A stretch of 64,000 nucleotides of DNA from Klebsiella sp. BIGb0138. GTDB lineage: Bacteria > Pseudomonadota > Gammaproteobacteria > Enterobacterales > Enterobacteriaceae. The position numbers and the translations under genes are program-made. Below the pieces are notes generated by a model, which ran no database searches, was not told the origin of the DNA, and worked only from the letters and a program-made list of their open reading frames with translations. Positions 23,534 to 31,437 of this stretch are shown in pieces; positions within the stretch are counted from its first letter, which is position 1; every line of letters starts with the position of its first letter. The DNA lies in the NCBI RefSeq assembly GCF_004342285.1, contig NZ_SMCV01000012.1, positions 1 through 64,000 on the forward strand, given 5' to 3'.

Positions 23534-24070
23534 ATGCACACTCTTTCTTTTCAACAAAGTACCGGATTCAACGCCGGCTCTCTGATAAAGCTAAATCAGC
23601 CGAGAGTGGCTGAGCATGACAATATTCGCTCTGCCGTTCGTGCCTGGGCATCGGTCGCAGGACAGGATGTTGTCTCCGCATACATCATCGAAGAATGGCG
23701 CCAGCAGGGCGGCGAGGGCATCGATTTTCCTGAAGACCTCAGCCGTGCTCGTCAGAAACTCTTTCGCTATCTGGATAACCCGGCCGAATCGGAAAAGTAC
23801 CGCGAGTATACACGCCAACTGACGCCCGCAATCATGGCCGTTCTTCCTCTGGAATACCGTCACCGCCTTCTACCCGAAGACAATTTTATGTCTCGTCTGG
23901 CTCGTTTGGAGAAAGAAACTAGCGAAGCAAAGGTGGCTGTTGCTATGGGTGCTCCGCGCCATCAAAAACTGAAAGAGCTCAGTGAGGGAATTGTTGAGAT
24001 GTTCCGGGTTGATCCGGAGTTGACGGCGCCACTGATGGCCATTGTGACTTCGATGTTGGGGGGCATGTAA
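23534..24070 (+). CDS. YdaT-like regulator (CII counterpart)
   Basis: The 178-residue product contains the YdaT pattern: a helical DNA-binding N-terminus, EEWRQQGG, then FRYLDNPAESEKYREYTRQLTPAIMAVLPLEYRHRLL. A helical C-terminus likely oligomerises. In Rac-like prophages YdaT follows YdaS and overproduction is toxic; it is considered the CII analogue. It starts two bases after the cro-like stop. Confidence 0.8.
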   Translation: MHTLSFQQSTGFNAGSLIKLNQPRVAEHDNIRSAVRAWASVAGQDVVSAYIIEEWRQQGGEGIDFPEDLSRARQKLFRYLDNPAESEKYREYTRQLTPAIMAVLPLEYRHRLLPEDNFMSRLARLEKETSEAKVAVAMGAPRHQKLKELSEGIVEMFRVDPELTAPLMAIVTSMLGGM

Positions 24071-24156
24071 TGCGTAAGGCCAAAAAAGACGAAAGCCGCG
24101 GTGCTGTAACACCAACGGCTCTCAGGTGCAAAAACGAAGAGGTAATTGCGAGGTAA
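24070..24156 (+). CDS. Possible 28-residue coupled mini-gene
   Basis: A basic, polar frame (MRKAKKDESRG...) starts at an ATG overlapping the ydaT-like stop (TAATG) and ends two bases before the next start. The tight fit between two real genes suggests translation; the sequence gives no functional hint. Confidence 0.4.
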   Translation: MRKAKKDESRGAVTPTALRCKNEEVIAR

Positions 24157-24158
24157 GT

Positions 24159-24347
24159 ATGTCAGGAACCAATGTTGAGGTAAACATCCAGCCAACTCAC
24201 AGGTGTTCTTTCTGCGGGATGACCAACATCGAGGTTGCGGGAGTTCTAATAGCTGGACCCGGAGTCTCTATCTGTCAGAAATGCGTCTTTATGTGCGTCG
24301 ATATGGTTTTTAAACACGCCGAAAAGACCGATAAGCCAACGTCATAA
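24159..24347 (+). CDS. Stand-alone ClpX-type zinc-binding protein
   Basis: The 62-residue product is almost entirely a C4 zinc finger of the kind at the N-terminus of ClpX: CSFCG at about residues 17-21 and ICQKCVFMC about 23 residues later, followed by a helix. In ClpX this domain dimerises and binds adaptors and some substrates, including lambda O. A free copy could compete with or redirect host ClpX; that is inference. It lies 14 bp before the replication initiator gene. It lacks any AAA+ domain. Confidence 0.75.
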   Translation: MSGTNVEVNIQPTHRCSFCGMTNIEVAGVLIAGPGVSICQKCVFMCVDMVFKHAEKTDKPTS

Positions 24348-24361
24348 GTTCAGGAGTATCT

Positions 24362-25276
24362 ATGCGTGACTATGCAACAGTCGCACCGCAATTCTGGCTA
24401 GGGAAAACCGGCCGTGAACTGCGGAAAAAAGGCGCTGAAGCGCAGGTGGTCTCGTTCTATCTGATGACCTCGCCACACGCAAACATGCTCGGATTGTATT
24501 ACCTGCCAATTCTCTATATCGCCCATGAAACAGGATTGGGCTTAGAAGGGGCTTCGAAGGGGCTTAAAAGCTCCATAGAAGCGGGGTTTTGTAGCTATGA
24601 CGAGGACACAGAGATGGTCTGGGTGCATGAAATGGCCGCCTATCAGGTAGGCAAGGCATTAAAACCAGGTGATAACCGCTGCGCAGGGGTCAGGAGCGAG
24701 TATGCGTCACTTACTGAAAACTCTTTCCTTTCATCATTTTATGAGCGTTATAAAAATGATTTTCATCTGAATATCAAGCGTGAAACGCACCAAATTTCAG
24801 AAGGGGCTTCGAAGGGGCTACGAAGCCAAGATCAGGAACAGGAACAGGATCAGGAACAAGATAAAGATAAACATATTTCGGGGCATGGCGTCGCCACTCC
24901 CCCAGACGATGAATCTTCCGATGATGTTCCAGCCGAAAAGCCTAAAAGCAGTTACTCGGAAGAATTTGAACTGGCTTGGAGGGAATACCCAAAACGCGCC
25001 GGAGGCAATAGCAAGGCCGACGCGTTCAAAGCCTGGACTGCCCGAATTAAATCAGGCGCAACAGTGCAGGAACTTACCGATGGCGTTCGACGATATGCGG
25101 GTTACGTCGCTGCTGCCGGAAAACTCAATACCGAGTACGTGAAACAGGCATCCACGTTTTTTGGCCCCTCAAAGCACTACGAGGAGCAGTGGAGCTTTGA
25201 AGCACCAATTGGAAAACGGGATCCGAACACAGTGTCCCAGCCTGGCAAGACAATCCCTAATGGGTTCAGGGGGTAG
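24362..25276 (+). CDS. Phage replication initiator, O-like (YdaU type)
   Basis: The 304-residue protein has an N-terminal winged-helix-like part (LRKKGAEAQVVSFYLMTSPHANMLGLYYLPILYI) typical of lambdoid O-type and YdaU-type initiators. A Gln/Asp/Glu/Lys linker (DQEQEQDQEQDKDK, about 157-170) follows, then a C-terminal domain (EEFELAWREYPKRAGGNSKADAFKAW) like those that contact the helicase loader. CAGGAG precedes the ATG. It lies just before a DnaC-like loader. As in lambda O, direct repeats inside the gene (24545-24566 and 24800-24821) suggest that the origin lies within it. Confidence 0.8.
   Translation: MRDYATVAPQFWLGKTGRELRKKGAEAQVVSFYLMTSPHANMLGLYYLPILYIAHETGLGLEGASKGLKSSIEAGFCSYDEDTEMVWVHEMAAYQVGKALKPGDNRCAGVRSEYASLTENSFLSSFYERYKNDFHLNIKRETHQISEGASKGLRSQDQEQEQDQEQDKDKHISGHGVATPPDDESSDDVPAEKPKSSYSEEFELAWREYPKRAGGNSKADAFKAWTARIKSGATVQELTDGVRRYAGYVAAAGKLNTEYVKQASTFFGPSKHYEEQWSFEAPIGKRDPNTVSQPGKTIPNGFRG
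24545..24566. repeat. Iteron pair A inside the initiator gene (candidate origin)
   Basis: Two tandem 11-base units GAAGGGGCTTC and GAAGGGGCTTA. Each is close to a palindrome (GAAG...CTTC). The same 20-base pair recurs at 24800. Repeats inside an O-like gene are typical initiator-binding sites. Confidence 0.5.
24800..24821. repeat. Iteron pair B inside the initiator gene (candidate origin)
   Basis: Two tandem units GAAGGGGCTTC and GAAGGGGCTAC, identical to pair A over 20 bases and 255 bp from it. A short AG-rich tandem array (CAGGAACAGGAACAGGATCAGGAACAAG and onward, 24833-24872, trending AT-rich) follows and could be the unwinding region. Confidence 0.5.
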
Positions 25277-25278
25277 CG

Positions 25279-26025
25279 ATGAAAAATATTGGAACCGGCG
25301 GTGTGATGGCCCGCCTGCAAAAAATTATTCCAGCAGGGGTTCAGCCAAAATTCGGCAGCGTCGATGAGTGGCGAACCTGGCAGGCCGAGGAAGGGCGTAA
25401 ACGTTGCGAGGAACTGGACAAGCAGAACCAGCGGGCGCGTGCTGAGAAAATATTCGGACGTGCTGGGATTCAGGATCTGCACCGCAACTGTACGTTCGCA
25501 AATTATCAGGTGGCAGGCGATGGGCAGCGCAGAGCGCTCTCAATGGCGAAAAGCTATGCGCAGAACTTTGGATCTGGATTTGCCAGCTTCGTGTTCAGCG
25601 GCGCGCCGGGTACCGGTAAAAATCATCTGGCGGCGGCAGTCGGTAATCACCTTCTTGCTGGTGGTCACTCTGTGCTGGTGGTGACAATCCCAGACCTGAT
25701 GCTGCGTGTTCGCGAGTGTTATGACGACGGGCAGTCGGAGGCTTCGCTTCTGGACGACCTTTGCCGGGTAGATTTGCTCATCCTGGACGAAGTGGGCATT
25801 CAGCGCGGCAGCAGTGGCGAAAAGGTCATCCTGAACCAGGTTATCGACCGCCGATTGTCCTCCATGCGCCCGGTCGGGATCCTGACAAACCTGAACTACG
25901 AGTCCCTCACTGAAACACTCGGCGTACGGATCCTCGACCGTCTCCAGATGGATGGCGGTATGTGGGTGAATTTTGACTGGGATAGCTACCGCAAAAATGT
26001 GCGCCATTTGCGCATCGTGAAGTGA
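25279..26025 (+). CDS. DnaC-like helicase loader (YdaV type)
   Basis: The 248-residue AAA+ ATPase matches E. coli DnaC along its whole length (245 residues). Visible parts are the helicase-binding N-terminus, Walker A GAPGTGKN at 108-115, Walker B LLILDE at 166-171, and LDRLQM and WDSYRKNVR near the end. It loads host DnaB at the phage origin, in place of lambda P. It begins two bases after the initiator stop. Confidence 0.93.
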   Translation: MKNIGTGGVMARLQKIIPAGVQPKFGSVDEWRTWQAEEGRKRCEELDKQNQRARAEKIFGRAGIQDLHRNCTFANYQVAGDGQRRALSMAKSYAQNFGSGFASFVFSGAPGTGKNHLAAAVGNHLLAGGHSVLVVTIPDLMLRVRECYDDGQSEASLLDDLCRVDLLILDEVGIQRGSSGEKVILNQVIDRRLSSMRPVGILTNLNYESLTETLGVRILDRLQMDGGMWVNFDWDSYRKNVRHLRIVK

Positions 26026-26032
26026 GGAAACC

Positions 26033-26368
26033 ATGGCCAGAGCATTATCAGTTGCAGAGCGTCGGGAGTACGTCCGTGCGGTTATTAGGATCACCAGACA
26101 TCAGGGGCGTCTGACAGCCAACGACGCAATGAAAAAACTGGGCCTGTGCCGCAGCACTGTCCAGAAATACTTCCTCGATGCGGAAGCTACCGGCGAAGTA
26201 GTTCGCCACGGGCGGCTGGGCTTATTCCGCGATCAGCGCGCCATCATCGACTTTGACATGAAGCGTTTTGGCCTGGTGCCGAAAGTTGCTGTTGGGATGA
26301 ATTACAGCCTGCTTGGCAGTCCTGTTTTTCAGCGAGTTTTAGATGTTCAGGAGGCTATTCATGGCTAA
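26033..26368 (+). CDS. DUF977-like winged-helix protein
   Basis: The 111-residue protein has a helix-turn-helix in ITRHQGRLTANDAMKKLGLCRSTVQKYFLDAEATGEVVRHGRLGLF, typical of the DUF977 phage family as I recall it. It probably binds DNA. It starts seven bases after the loader gene and its end overlaps the next gene by eight bases. Confidence 0.75.
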   Translation: MARALSVAERREYVRAVIRITRHQGRLTANDAMKKLGLCRSTVQKYFLDAEATGEVVRHGRLGLFRDQRAIIDFDMKRFGLVPKVAVGMNYSLLGSPVFQRVLDVQEAIHG

Positions 26369-27146
26369 GAATTCAATCGATGTATACGGTGCCAGCGGCA
26401 AAACAAACGTGCTCAATTTCGAGCCTGAAAACCTGCACCTGGTCACCGATAAGACCCACCCACTTTACGATGAGCGTGTACACCTGCCTATCGAGGAAGG
26501 GATGGTACTGAACATTGCGGAGCTGGGTGTACTGGAGCCGATCATCGTCTGGAAAGACCCCGAATTGGGGCTCACCTGCGTAGTTGTTGGCCGTCAGCGC
26601 GTTAAACATACCCTGGAGGCAAATAAACTCCGTCTGAAAGAAGGCAAAGACCCACTGCTTGTACCTGGAGTCGTTAAGCGCGGATCAGCAAATCAGATGG
26701 CTAAATACATGGTCAGTGAAAACGAAATTCGCCGACCTGATACACCGCTTGGCCGGGCTAAAAAAATGTCAGACGCGCTCGACCGCGGGCTCGATGAGGA
26801 CGACATTGCGGTGTTGTTTGGCTGCAGCGTTCAGACCGTTCGAGCAACGCTCTCCCTTCTCGATGCCACTCAGGCCGTCAGGGAAGCGGTAGAGGCTGGC
26901 ACAGTTACCGTTACCCAGGCACGTCAGCTGGCATCACTGAAACCCGAAGAGCAGCGGGAAAAAGTGAAAGAGATTGAATCTGCGACCGCTGGGACTACCG
27001 GCCATGAAAAAGCCAAGCGTCAGCGCGCCGTGCTTGGCGAAACTAAGTCTCGTCTCAAATCACGCAAAGAAATCACAAAAGCCCTTGAAGCTGCCAGTGG
27101 TGAATACGCTGATGCACTGCGCTGGGTGCTCGGGGAGGTTGTATGA
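26361..27146 (+). CDS. ParB/Spo0J-like domain protein
   Basis: The 261-residue protein has a ParB-like N-terminal domain (NIAELGVLEPIIVWKDP, VVVGRQRVKHTLEAN) with the GRQR form of the G-E/R-x-R nucleotide-binding motif. A helix-turn-helix follows (DDIAVLFGCSVQTVRATLSLLDA). Such proteins bind DNA and some hydrolyse CTP or nick DNA. The ATG at 26361 follows CAGGAGG. No ParA partner is seen, so a partition role is unlikely; a replication or regulatory role is more plausible. Confidence 0.78.
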   Translation: MAKNSIDVYGASGKTNVLNFEPENLHLVTDKTHPLYDERVHLPIEEGMVLNIAELGVLEPIIVWKDPELGLTCVVVGRQRVKHTLEANKLRLKEGKDPLLVPGVVKRGSANQMAKYMVSENEIRRPDTPLGRAKKMSDALDRGLDEDDIAVLFGCSVQTVRATLSLLDATQAVREAVEAGTVTVTQARQLASLKPEEQREKVKEIESATAGTTGHEKAKRQRAVLGETKSRLKSRKEITKALEAASGEYADALRWVLGEVV

Positions 27147-27436
27147 GCAAACAACGTAAATGGCGTTTCGTCGCTGAAGGCGCTGAAAAACAACAGGGAG
27201 GCTCTTATAGCGGACAGCGCACAGGGTTCTTTCAAGTCTGGTATGTCACTGGCGGTGATGGTGTGAAGTTCCGCCGTTGCCCTTATACGCCTGGCGGCTG
27301 GAAGGTCCAGAAAAACCGCACAACGTATGACGATCAACCTGTTGAATATGCCGTCAAAAATCCTGAAGACATTTCAGCCCTTGATGCATTTGTTGGAGAA
27401 AAAACATATCCGGGATACGGGAGAGTTCAGGCATGA
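27143..27436 (+). CDS. Phage early-region hypothetical protein
   Basis: The 97-residue protein starts at an ATG overlapping the previous stop (ATGA). It is rich in Gly, Tyr and basic residues (RKWRFVAEGAEKQQGGSYSG, VWYVTGGDGVKFRRCPYTPGGW), as in small beta-barrel folds. No family is recognised. Confidence 0.7.
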   Translation: MSKQRKWRFVAEGAEKQQGGSYSGQRTGFFQVWYVTGGDGVKFRRCPYTPGGWKVQKNRTTYDDQPVEYAVKNPEDISALDAFVGEKTYPGYGRVQA

Positions 27437-27654
27437 AAATCAAATGCATAAAAGACACCGAGGGATACTGGACTGAGGGCGAAATGTACCCTGCCCGCAT
27501 TGTTACTGGCGGTTTTGTTCAAGTTGGTGACGATGACGATCCCAAAGGGGAAGGCTGGAGCGCTGCACCGATGGAATATCGGGAAGATGGTTCGATCGTT
27601 TATCAGGTCGGTGGGATTGAAGGCGAAGTTCTGTTTGAGGAGAGTGCAGTGTGA
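27433..27654 (+). CDS. Phage early-region hypothetical protein
   Basis: The 73-residue acidic protein (MKIKCIKDTEGYWTEGEMYPARIV...) overlaps its neighbours on both sides by four and four bases. The pattern suggests a small SH3-like beta barrel, seen in several phage early proteins. Function unknown. Confidence 0.7.
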   Translation: MKIKCIKDTEGYWTEGEMYPARIVTGGFVQVGDDDDPKGEGWSAAPMEYREDGSIVYQVGGIEGEVLFEESAV

Positions 27655-28121
27655 AATTTTCTAAATTCTCTGAGCTGATGACCCGTATCTGGTCTAACCC
27701 ACTGACGCAACGCCGTGACCCTGCAATTACGATCATCATCCATTCGCCAGGCGGTATCGGAGCAACACCTTCCGTCGAGGTTGAGTCTATTCAGGCTGGC
27801 TTCGACTGGGACGCCGGGCAGGTGCTGATTTGCCCGGTGCAGCCTCTGACCACGCTGACGCCTGAACAAGTTGCGGATATCACTGCCAGCGTGCGCCGAG
27901 GCCAGTCCTGGCATGCCTTTGAAGCGTACAAAAAACACAAAGCCCAGCTTGAGAATGCAGCGATTGAGAATGCGAAAGTTGCTGGGCAACGCGACGACCT
28001 GCTTGCGGCTCTGGTTTCTCTGTCCGCTGTCGCTCGCCGCTATCTGCCTGACTATGACGAACATCCTGAGGTACAGAAGGCCGACGCGGCCATCGCCCGG
28101 ATTGAAGTGGAGGTAAGGTAG
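27651..28121 (+). CDS. Phage early-region hypothetical protein with coiled coil
   Basis: The 156-residue protein starts with GTG overlapping the previous stop (GTGTGA). The N-terminal half is mixed (AITIIIHSPGGIGATPSVEVESIQAG). Residues 75-155 form helices with a coiled-coil-like segment (EAYKKHKAQLENAAIENAKVAG). No family is recognised. Confidence 0.65.
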   Translation: MKFSKFSELMTRIWSNPLTQRRDPAITIIIHSPGGIGATPSVEVESIQAGFDWDAGQVLICPVQPLTTLTPEQVADITASVRRGQSWHAFEAYKKHKAQLENAAIENAKVAGQRDDLLAALVSLSAVARRYLPDYDEHPEVQKADAAIARIEVEVR

Positions 28122-28378
28122 TGGAGCCTTCACTGGAATATGCCTGCAAACGCATTCAGGAATTGGAAAGCCTACTGCTGGTGGACGTGCCTGAAACTGT
28201 ATGGCCAGCTGAAGTAGCGATGGTCCTGTCAGAAGTAGAAAACGCCGGGGAACTCCCGGCACACCACCAGCGCCGCCTGCAGCACCACATCAACCGGATG
28301 TGGCTGGAAAAAATGCCAGTACCGTCAATTATCGCCGCGGCTCGTTCGCTGGCCTGCGCCATGGAGAAATACGCGTGA
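28121..28378 (+). CDS. Phage early-region small helical protein
   Basis: The 85-residue protein begins with GTG overlapping the previous stop (TAGTG). It is helical with several His (PAHHQRRLQHHINRMWLEKM). Its stop overlaps the GTG of the methyltransferase gene. Function unknown. Confidence 0.6.
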   Translation: MEPSLEYACKRIQELESLLLVDVPETVWPAEVAMVLSEVENAGELPAHHQRRLQHHINRMWLEKMPVPSIIAAARSLACAMEKYA

Positions 28379-30453
28379 GAGAGAGCGAAATCATCGTTGA
28401 TAACTTTGCTGGCGGCGGCGGCGCCTCAACGGGAATCGAGCTGGCGATAGGGCGCAGCGTGGATATTGCTATAAACCACGATCCCAATGCTGTCGCGATG
28501 CACACCACTAATCACCCCGACACGCTGCATTACTGCGAGTCGGTTTATTCGGTTCGTCCGAAAGTTGCGACCGCCGGCCGCCGGGTTGGGCTGGCATGGT
28601 TTTCACCAGACTGCCGTCACTTTTCAAAGGCGAAAGGGGCCAAGCCGGTAGAAAAGGCGATTCGTGGGCTGGCGTGGATCGTTATCCGCTGGGCGCTTGA
28701 TGTTGGCCCGCGGGTAATGATGCTGGAAAATGTCGAAGAGTTTAAAACTTGGGGGCCGCTTCTGGCGGCAGAAATGCGCCCAGATCCAGACCGCGTCGGC
28801 GAAACATTCCTGGCATTTGTCGGCATGCTGACAACCGGGATCCCGGCGAACCATCCGGCGCTGGCCGAATGCTGCGAATTTCTGAATATTTCGCTGGATA
28901 GCGAGGATGCAGCACGGTTGGTAAAAGGTCTGGGATATATCGTTGAGTATCGCGAACTGCGCGCATGCGATTATGGTGCGCCGACCATCCGTAAGCGGTT
29001 CTTCATGGTGATGCGCCGGGACGGGAAACCGATAGTCTGGCCGGAAGCCACCCATGGGGATCCGAAGTCTGCCGACGTGCAGGCGGGCAAGCTGTCACCG
29101 TGGCGAACAGCTGCGGAATGTATAGACTGGTCTATCCCCGCGCCGAGCATATTCGACCGTAAAAAGCCGTTGGCAGAGAACACGCTCAAACGCATTGCCC
29201 GCGGCATACAGCGGTTCGTTATCGACAGCGCTTCGCCGTTCATCGTGAAGTGCAACCACACAACGACCAAAGGAAAATATGACTGTTTCCGGGGGCAGTC
29301 GCTGGCGGATCCGCTGCAGACGATTACCAAAACCCACGGCTTTGGGGTGGCGGTGCCGCACCTGACAAAATTCCGCACCGGCGCCACCGGGCAGCCAGTC
29401 ACCGAACCGGTACCGACAGTGACCGCCGGCACGTCAAAACGCCCGGGTGGTAATGGGCATGCACTGGGTATTGTTGAGGCAGCTCTGGCTCCGTTCCTGG
29501 CTGGCAATGGCGGCAGCGAGTACCAGGCAAAACCGCGCCCTATGGATAAGCCCGCTCACACTATCCTGAAGCAATCGCGAGCCTGTTTAGTTGCGCCAGT
29601 GATTGCACGTCAGTTCGGCGCCAGCGTAGGGCATCGGGCGGATGAGCCTAGCGCAACAATCACCGCGGGCGGCGGCGGTAAATCACAGCTGGTTGTGCCG
29701 ACGCTCATTCAAATGGGATACGGAGAACGGCCCGGCCAGGCACCTCGCGTGCCAGGACTGGATAAGCCTCTGGGAACTGTCGTTGCTGGAGGCGGAAAGC
29801 ATGCCGTTGTCGGGGCGTTCCTGGTGAAACACTACGGCGGGAATTATCAGGGCGCCGGCGTGGGGCTGGATGAGCCAACTCACTCGGTGACGACGGTTGA
29901 TCATCATGCGGTCGTAGCGGCACACCTTATGGTAAACAACACAGGCCATCCCGGCGGTTCTGTAGAGTCCCCGGCGCATACTGTTACGACAGGCAATCAC
30001 CACGCGGTTGTTGCTTCTCACCTGGTCAAGCTGCGTGGAACCTGCCGTGACGGCCAACGCGCTGACGAACCTATGCCGACCATCACCGCCGGCGGCCAGC
30101 ATGTGGGAGAGGTTAAAACGACACTGGCGGTCGAGGACTACGACGAAGAGCGCGCTCAGCAGGTGCTGGCATTTCTGCGGGAATACTGCGGGGAAGACTG
30201 CACCGGGCTGGTGGATATTGACGGAGTGACGTTCCGAATTGTTGATATTGGGATGCGCATGCTGCAACCGCATGAGCTCTATCGCGCGCAGGGCTTCCCT
30301 GAATGGTACATCATCGACCGGGACTACCGAGGCGTGAAGTACGCCAAGGATAAGCAGGTAGCGCGCTGTGGTAACGCCGTCCCACCGCCATTTGCTGAGG
30401 CGTTGGTGAGAGCTAATTTGCCGGAGATGTGCCAGGCGAGGGAGGCTGCATAA
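28375..30453 (+). CDS. DNA cytosine-5 methyltransferase with internal repeats
   Basis: This 692-residue enzyme transfers a methyl group from S-adenosylmethionine to cytosine C5. Visible motifs: I (DNFAGGGGASTGIE, near 9-22), IV (FSPDCRHFS, catalytic Cys near 80), VI (ENV, 118-120), VIII (IRKRFFMV, about 205) and X (GNAVP, about 666). It is about 300 residues longer than common bacterial enzymes because residues 312-590 hold eight repeats of the type D-E/K-P-x-x-T-I/V-T. The GTG at 28375 overlaps the previous stop (GTGA) and starts right before motif I. In phages such enzymes protect DNA against host restriction. No cognate endonuclease is nearby. Confidence 0.88.
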   Translation: MRESEIIVDNFAGGGGASTGIELAIGRSVDIAINHDPNAVAMHTTNHPDTLHYCESVYSVRPKVATAGRRVGLAWFSPDCRHFSKAKGAKPVEKAIRGLAWIVIRWALDVGPRVMMLENVEEFKTWGPLLAAEMRPDPDRVGETFLAFVGMLTTGIPANHPALAECCEFLNISLDSEDAARLVKGLGYIVEYRELRACDYGAPTIRKRFFMVMRRDGKPIVWPEATHGDPKSADVQAGKLSPWRTAAECIDWSIPAPSIFDRKKPLAENTLKRIARGIQRFVIDSASPFIVKCNHTTTKGKYDCFRGQSLADPLQTITKTHGFGVAVPHLTKFRTGATGQPVTEPVPTVTAGTSKRPGGNGHALGIVEAALAPFLAGNGGSEYQAKPRPMDKPAHTILKQSRACLVAPVIARQFGASVGHRADEPSATITAGGGGKSQLVVPTLIQMGYGERPGQAPRVPGLDKPLGTVVAGGGKHAVVGAFLVKHYGGNYQGAGVGLDEPTHSVTTVDHHAVVAAHLMVNNTGHPGGSVESPAHTVTTGNHHAVVASHLVKLRGTCRDGQRADEPMPTITAGGQHVGEVKTTLAVEDYDEERAQQVLAFLREYCGEDCTGLVDIDGVTFRIVDIGMRMLQPHELYRAQGFPEWYIIDRDYRGVKYAKDKQVARCGNAVPPPFAEALVRANLPEMCQAREAA

Positions 30454-30497
30454 TGTCTGAATTGCGTTCAGGATGGGGTTACAAAGGGGAGCGGTAG
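30453..30497 (+). pseudogene. 14-residue stub after the methyltransferase
   Basis: A frame MSELRSGWGYKGER begins at an ATG overlapping the methyltransferase stop (TAATG) and ends after 14 codons. The coupled start suggests the 5' end of a gene whose remainder was lost or replaced; the alternative is chance. Confidence 0.3.
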
Positions 30498-30553
30498 AAT
30501 CTTAGGTTCACCTATAATCGCATATTAAGCTCGAATAGAGGCAAGGAGATGAT

Positions 30554-30820
30554 ATGTTAGGAAAAACTCTTCGTTTTCTCAATAGTTATAGATGGTGGGT
30601 CTACCTGTTATGGATAATCCCGACATTTTTTCTTTGGAGTTATCTGGGGTACTATGCCTGGCAAGAAGATCTGGATGCGCCGGGCATGTTATATCTATTT
30701 CCTGCATGGGTTATCTGGTTTGTCTTGCATATATGTACGGCAATAATACTTGCTATTGTGCTGGCATTCTGGAGATTCCGGCAAGCTCGATCTGACAAAG
30801 CTACGCAGCTAGCCCGCTAG
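30554..30820 (+). CDS. Small two-helix membrane protein
   Basis: The 88-residue protein has two hydrophobic segments, about 15-36 (WVYLLWIIPTFFLWSYLGYYAW) and 48-74 (LFPAWVIWFVLHICTAIILAIVLAFW). AAGGAG precedes the ATG. A TATAAT at 30513-30518 could be a promoter -10, but its -35 is poor. The gene is more AT-rich than its neighbours. It could alter the membrane in early infection or the lysogen; no family is recognised. Confidence 0.65.
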   Translation: MLGKTLRFLNSYRWWVYLLWIIPTFFLWSYLGYYAWQEDLDAPGMLYLFPAWVIWFVLHICTAIILAIVLAFWRFRQARSDKATQLAR

Positions 30821-30828
30821 TACTATAT

Positions 30829-30856
30829 AATCCCCTCCAAATTAGAGGGGATTTTT
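30829..30856 (+). terminator. Terminator hairpin that contains the next gene's ribosome binding site
   Basis: AATCCCCTC, a 7-nt loop, GAGGGGATT and TTT form an intrinsic terminator after the membrane protein gene. The GAGGGG of its right arm lies seven bases before the ATG at 30857 and is the only ribosome binding site for that gene. Folding would both end transcription and hide the start. Confidence 0.7.
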
Positions 30857-31039
30857 ATGTCAAATGAAGAAATGACTCCCGCCGAAAAATACAAAGCATC
30901 AAGGAAGCGGTATAAAAAACGATGGCTTGAGTCGGATATTGCCAACGCAAGGCGCTTTGATGAGAAAGAGGTCGCTTCTGTTGACGGCTACAGGTCGCCC
31001 TATGACACGCGGAAGAAAAGAGGGAGAACAGCAGATTGA
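30857..31039 (+). CDS. Small basic phage protein
   Basis: The 60-residue, highly charged protein ([28 protein letters not shown]) has no recognised domain and could bind nucleic acid. Its ribosome binding site is part of the terminator hairpin just upstream. Confidence 0.6.
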   Translation: MSNEEMTPAEKYKASRKRYKKRWLESDIANARRFDEKEVASVDGYRSPYDTRKKRGRTAD

Positions 31040-31299
31040 CACATTCAAAATGGAACATTGCAGCCAAACCGAAAGACGAACAGGACAAGGTCAATGTTGA
31101 CCTTGCGGCTTCCGGCGTCGCGTACAAAGAGCGCATGAACATGCCTGTTGTCGCTGAGATGATCGCAAGAGAACAGCCAGAACACCTTCGCGAGTATTTC
31201 ATGGAGCGCGTGCGATATTACCGCGAGCAGAGTATCCAGTTGCCTCGGGCATCCGATCCGCGTTACATCGAGATGGCAGAGCAAAACCAAAAAAAGTAA
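31036..31299 (+). CDS. Small helical phage protein
   Basis: The 87-residue protein starts at TTG overlapping the previous stop (TTGA); GGGAG lies upstream. It is charged and helical ([37 protein letters not shown]). No family is recognised. If TTG is not used, the first ATG is 34 codons later and would remove much of the protein. Confidence 0.6.
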   Translation: MTHSKWNIAAKPKDEQDKVNVDLAASGVAYKERMNMPVVAEMIAREQPEHLREYFMERVRYYREQSIQLPRASDPRYIEMAEQNQKK

Positions 31300-31312
31300 A
31301 TCACGATAAATC

Positions 31313-31337
31313 AACCCGCTACGGCGGGTTTTTATTT
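31313..31337 (+). terminator. Intrinsic terminator
   Basis: AACCCGC-tacg-GCGGGTT followed by TTTATTT, 13 bases after the stop at 31299. It isolates the SOS-controlled dinI-like gene from early read-through. Confidence 0.88.
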
Positions 31338-31401
31338 AGCCTGCTAATAAAAAATTAACGTTTTGTGCTGTTAAGATATTGATAAAATCCCGGCATCGGT
31401 G

Positions 31402-31421
31402 TACTGTTTATTTATACAGTA
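31402..31421. promoter_or_regulatory. LexA (SOS) box of the dinI-like gene
   Basis: TACTGTTTATTTATACAGTA matches the LexA consensus (TACTGTATATATATACAGTA) at all but two positions and has perfect CTGT and ACAG ends. It lies 16 bp before the dinI-like ATG, so it overlaps the promoter or early transcript. Confidence 0.93.
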
Positions 31422-31437
31422 TTGTGGCGGGGTAGTT

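Noticed and set aside
30490..30518. TATAAT as a full promoter before the two-helix membrane protein
   Set aside because: The -10 is perfect but no acceptable -35 lies 16-18 bases upstream; it is mentioned in the gene entry only.
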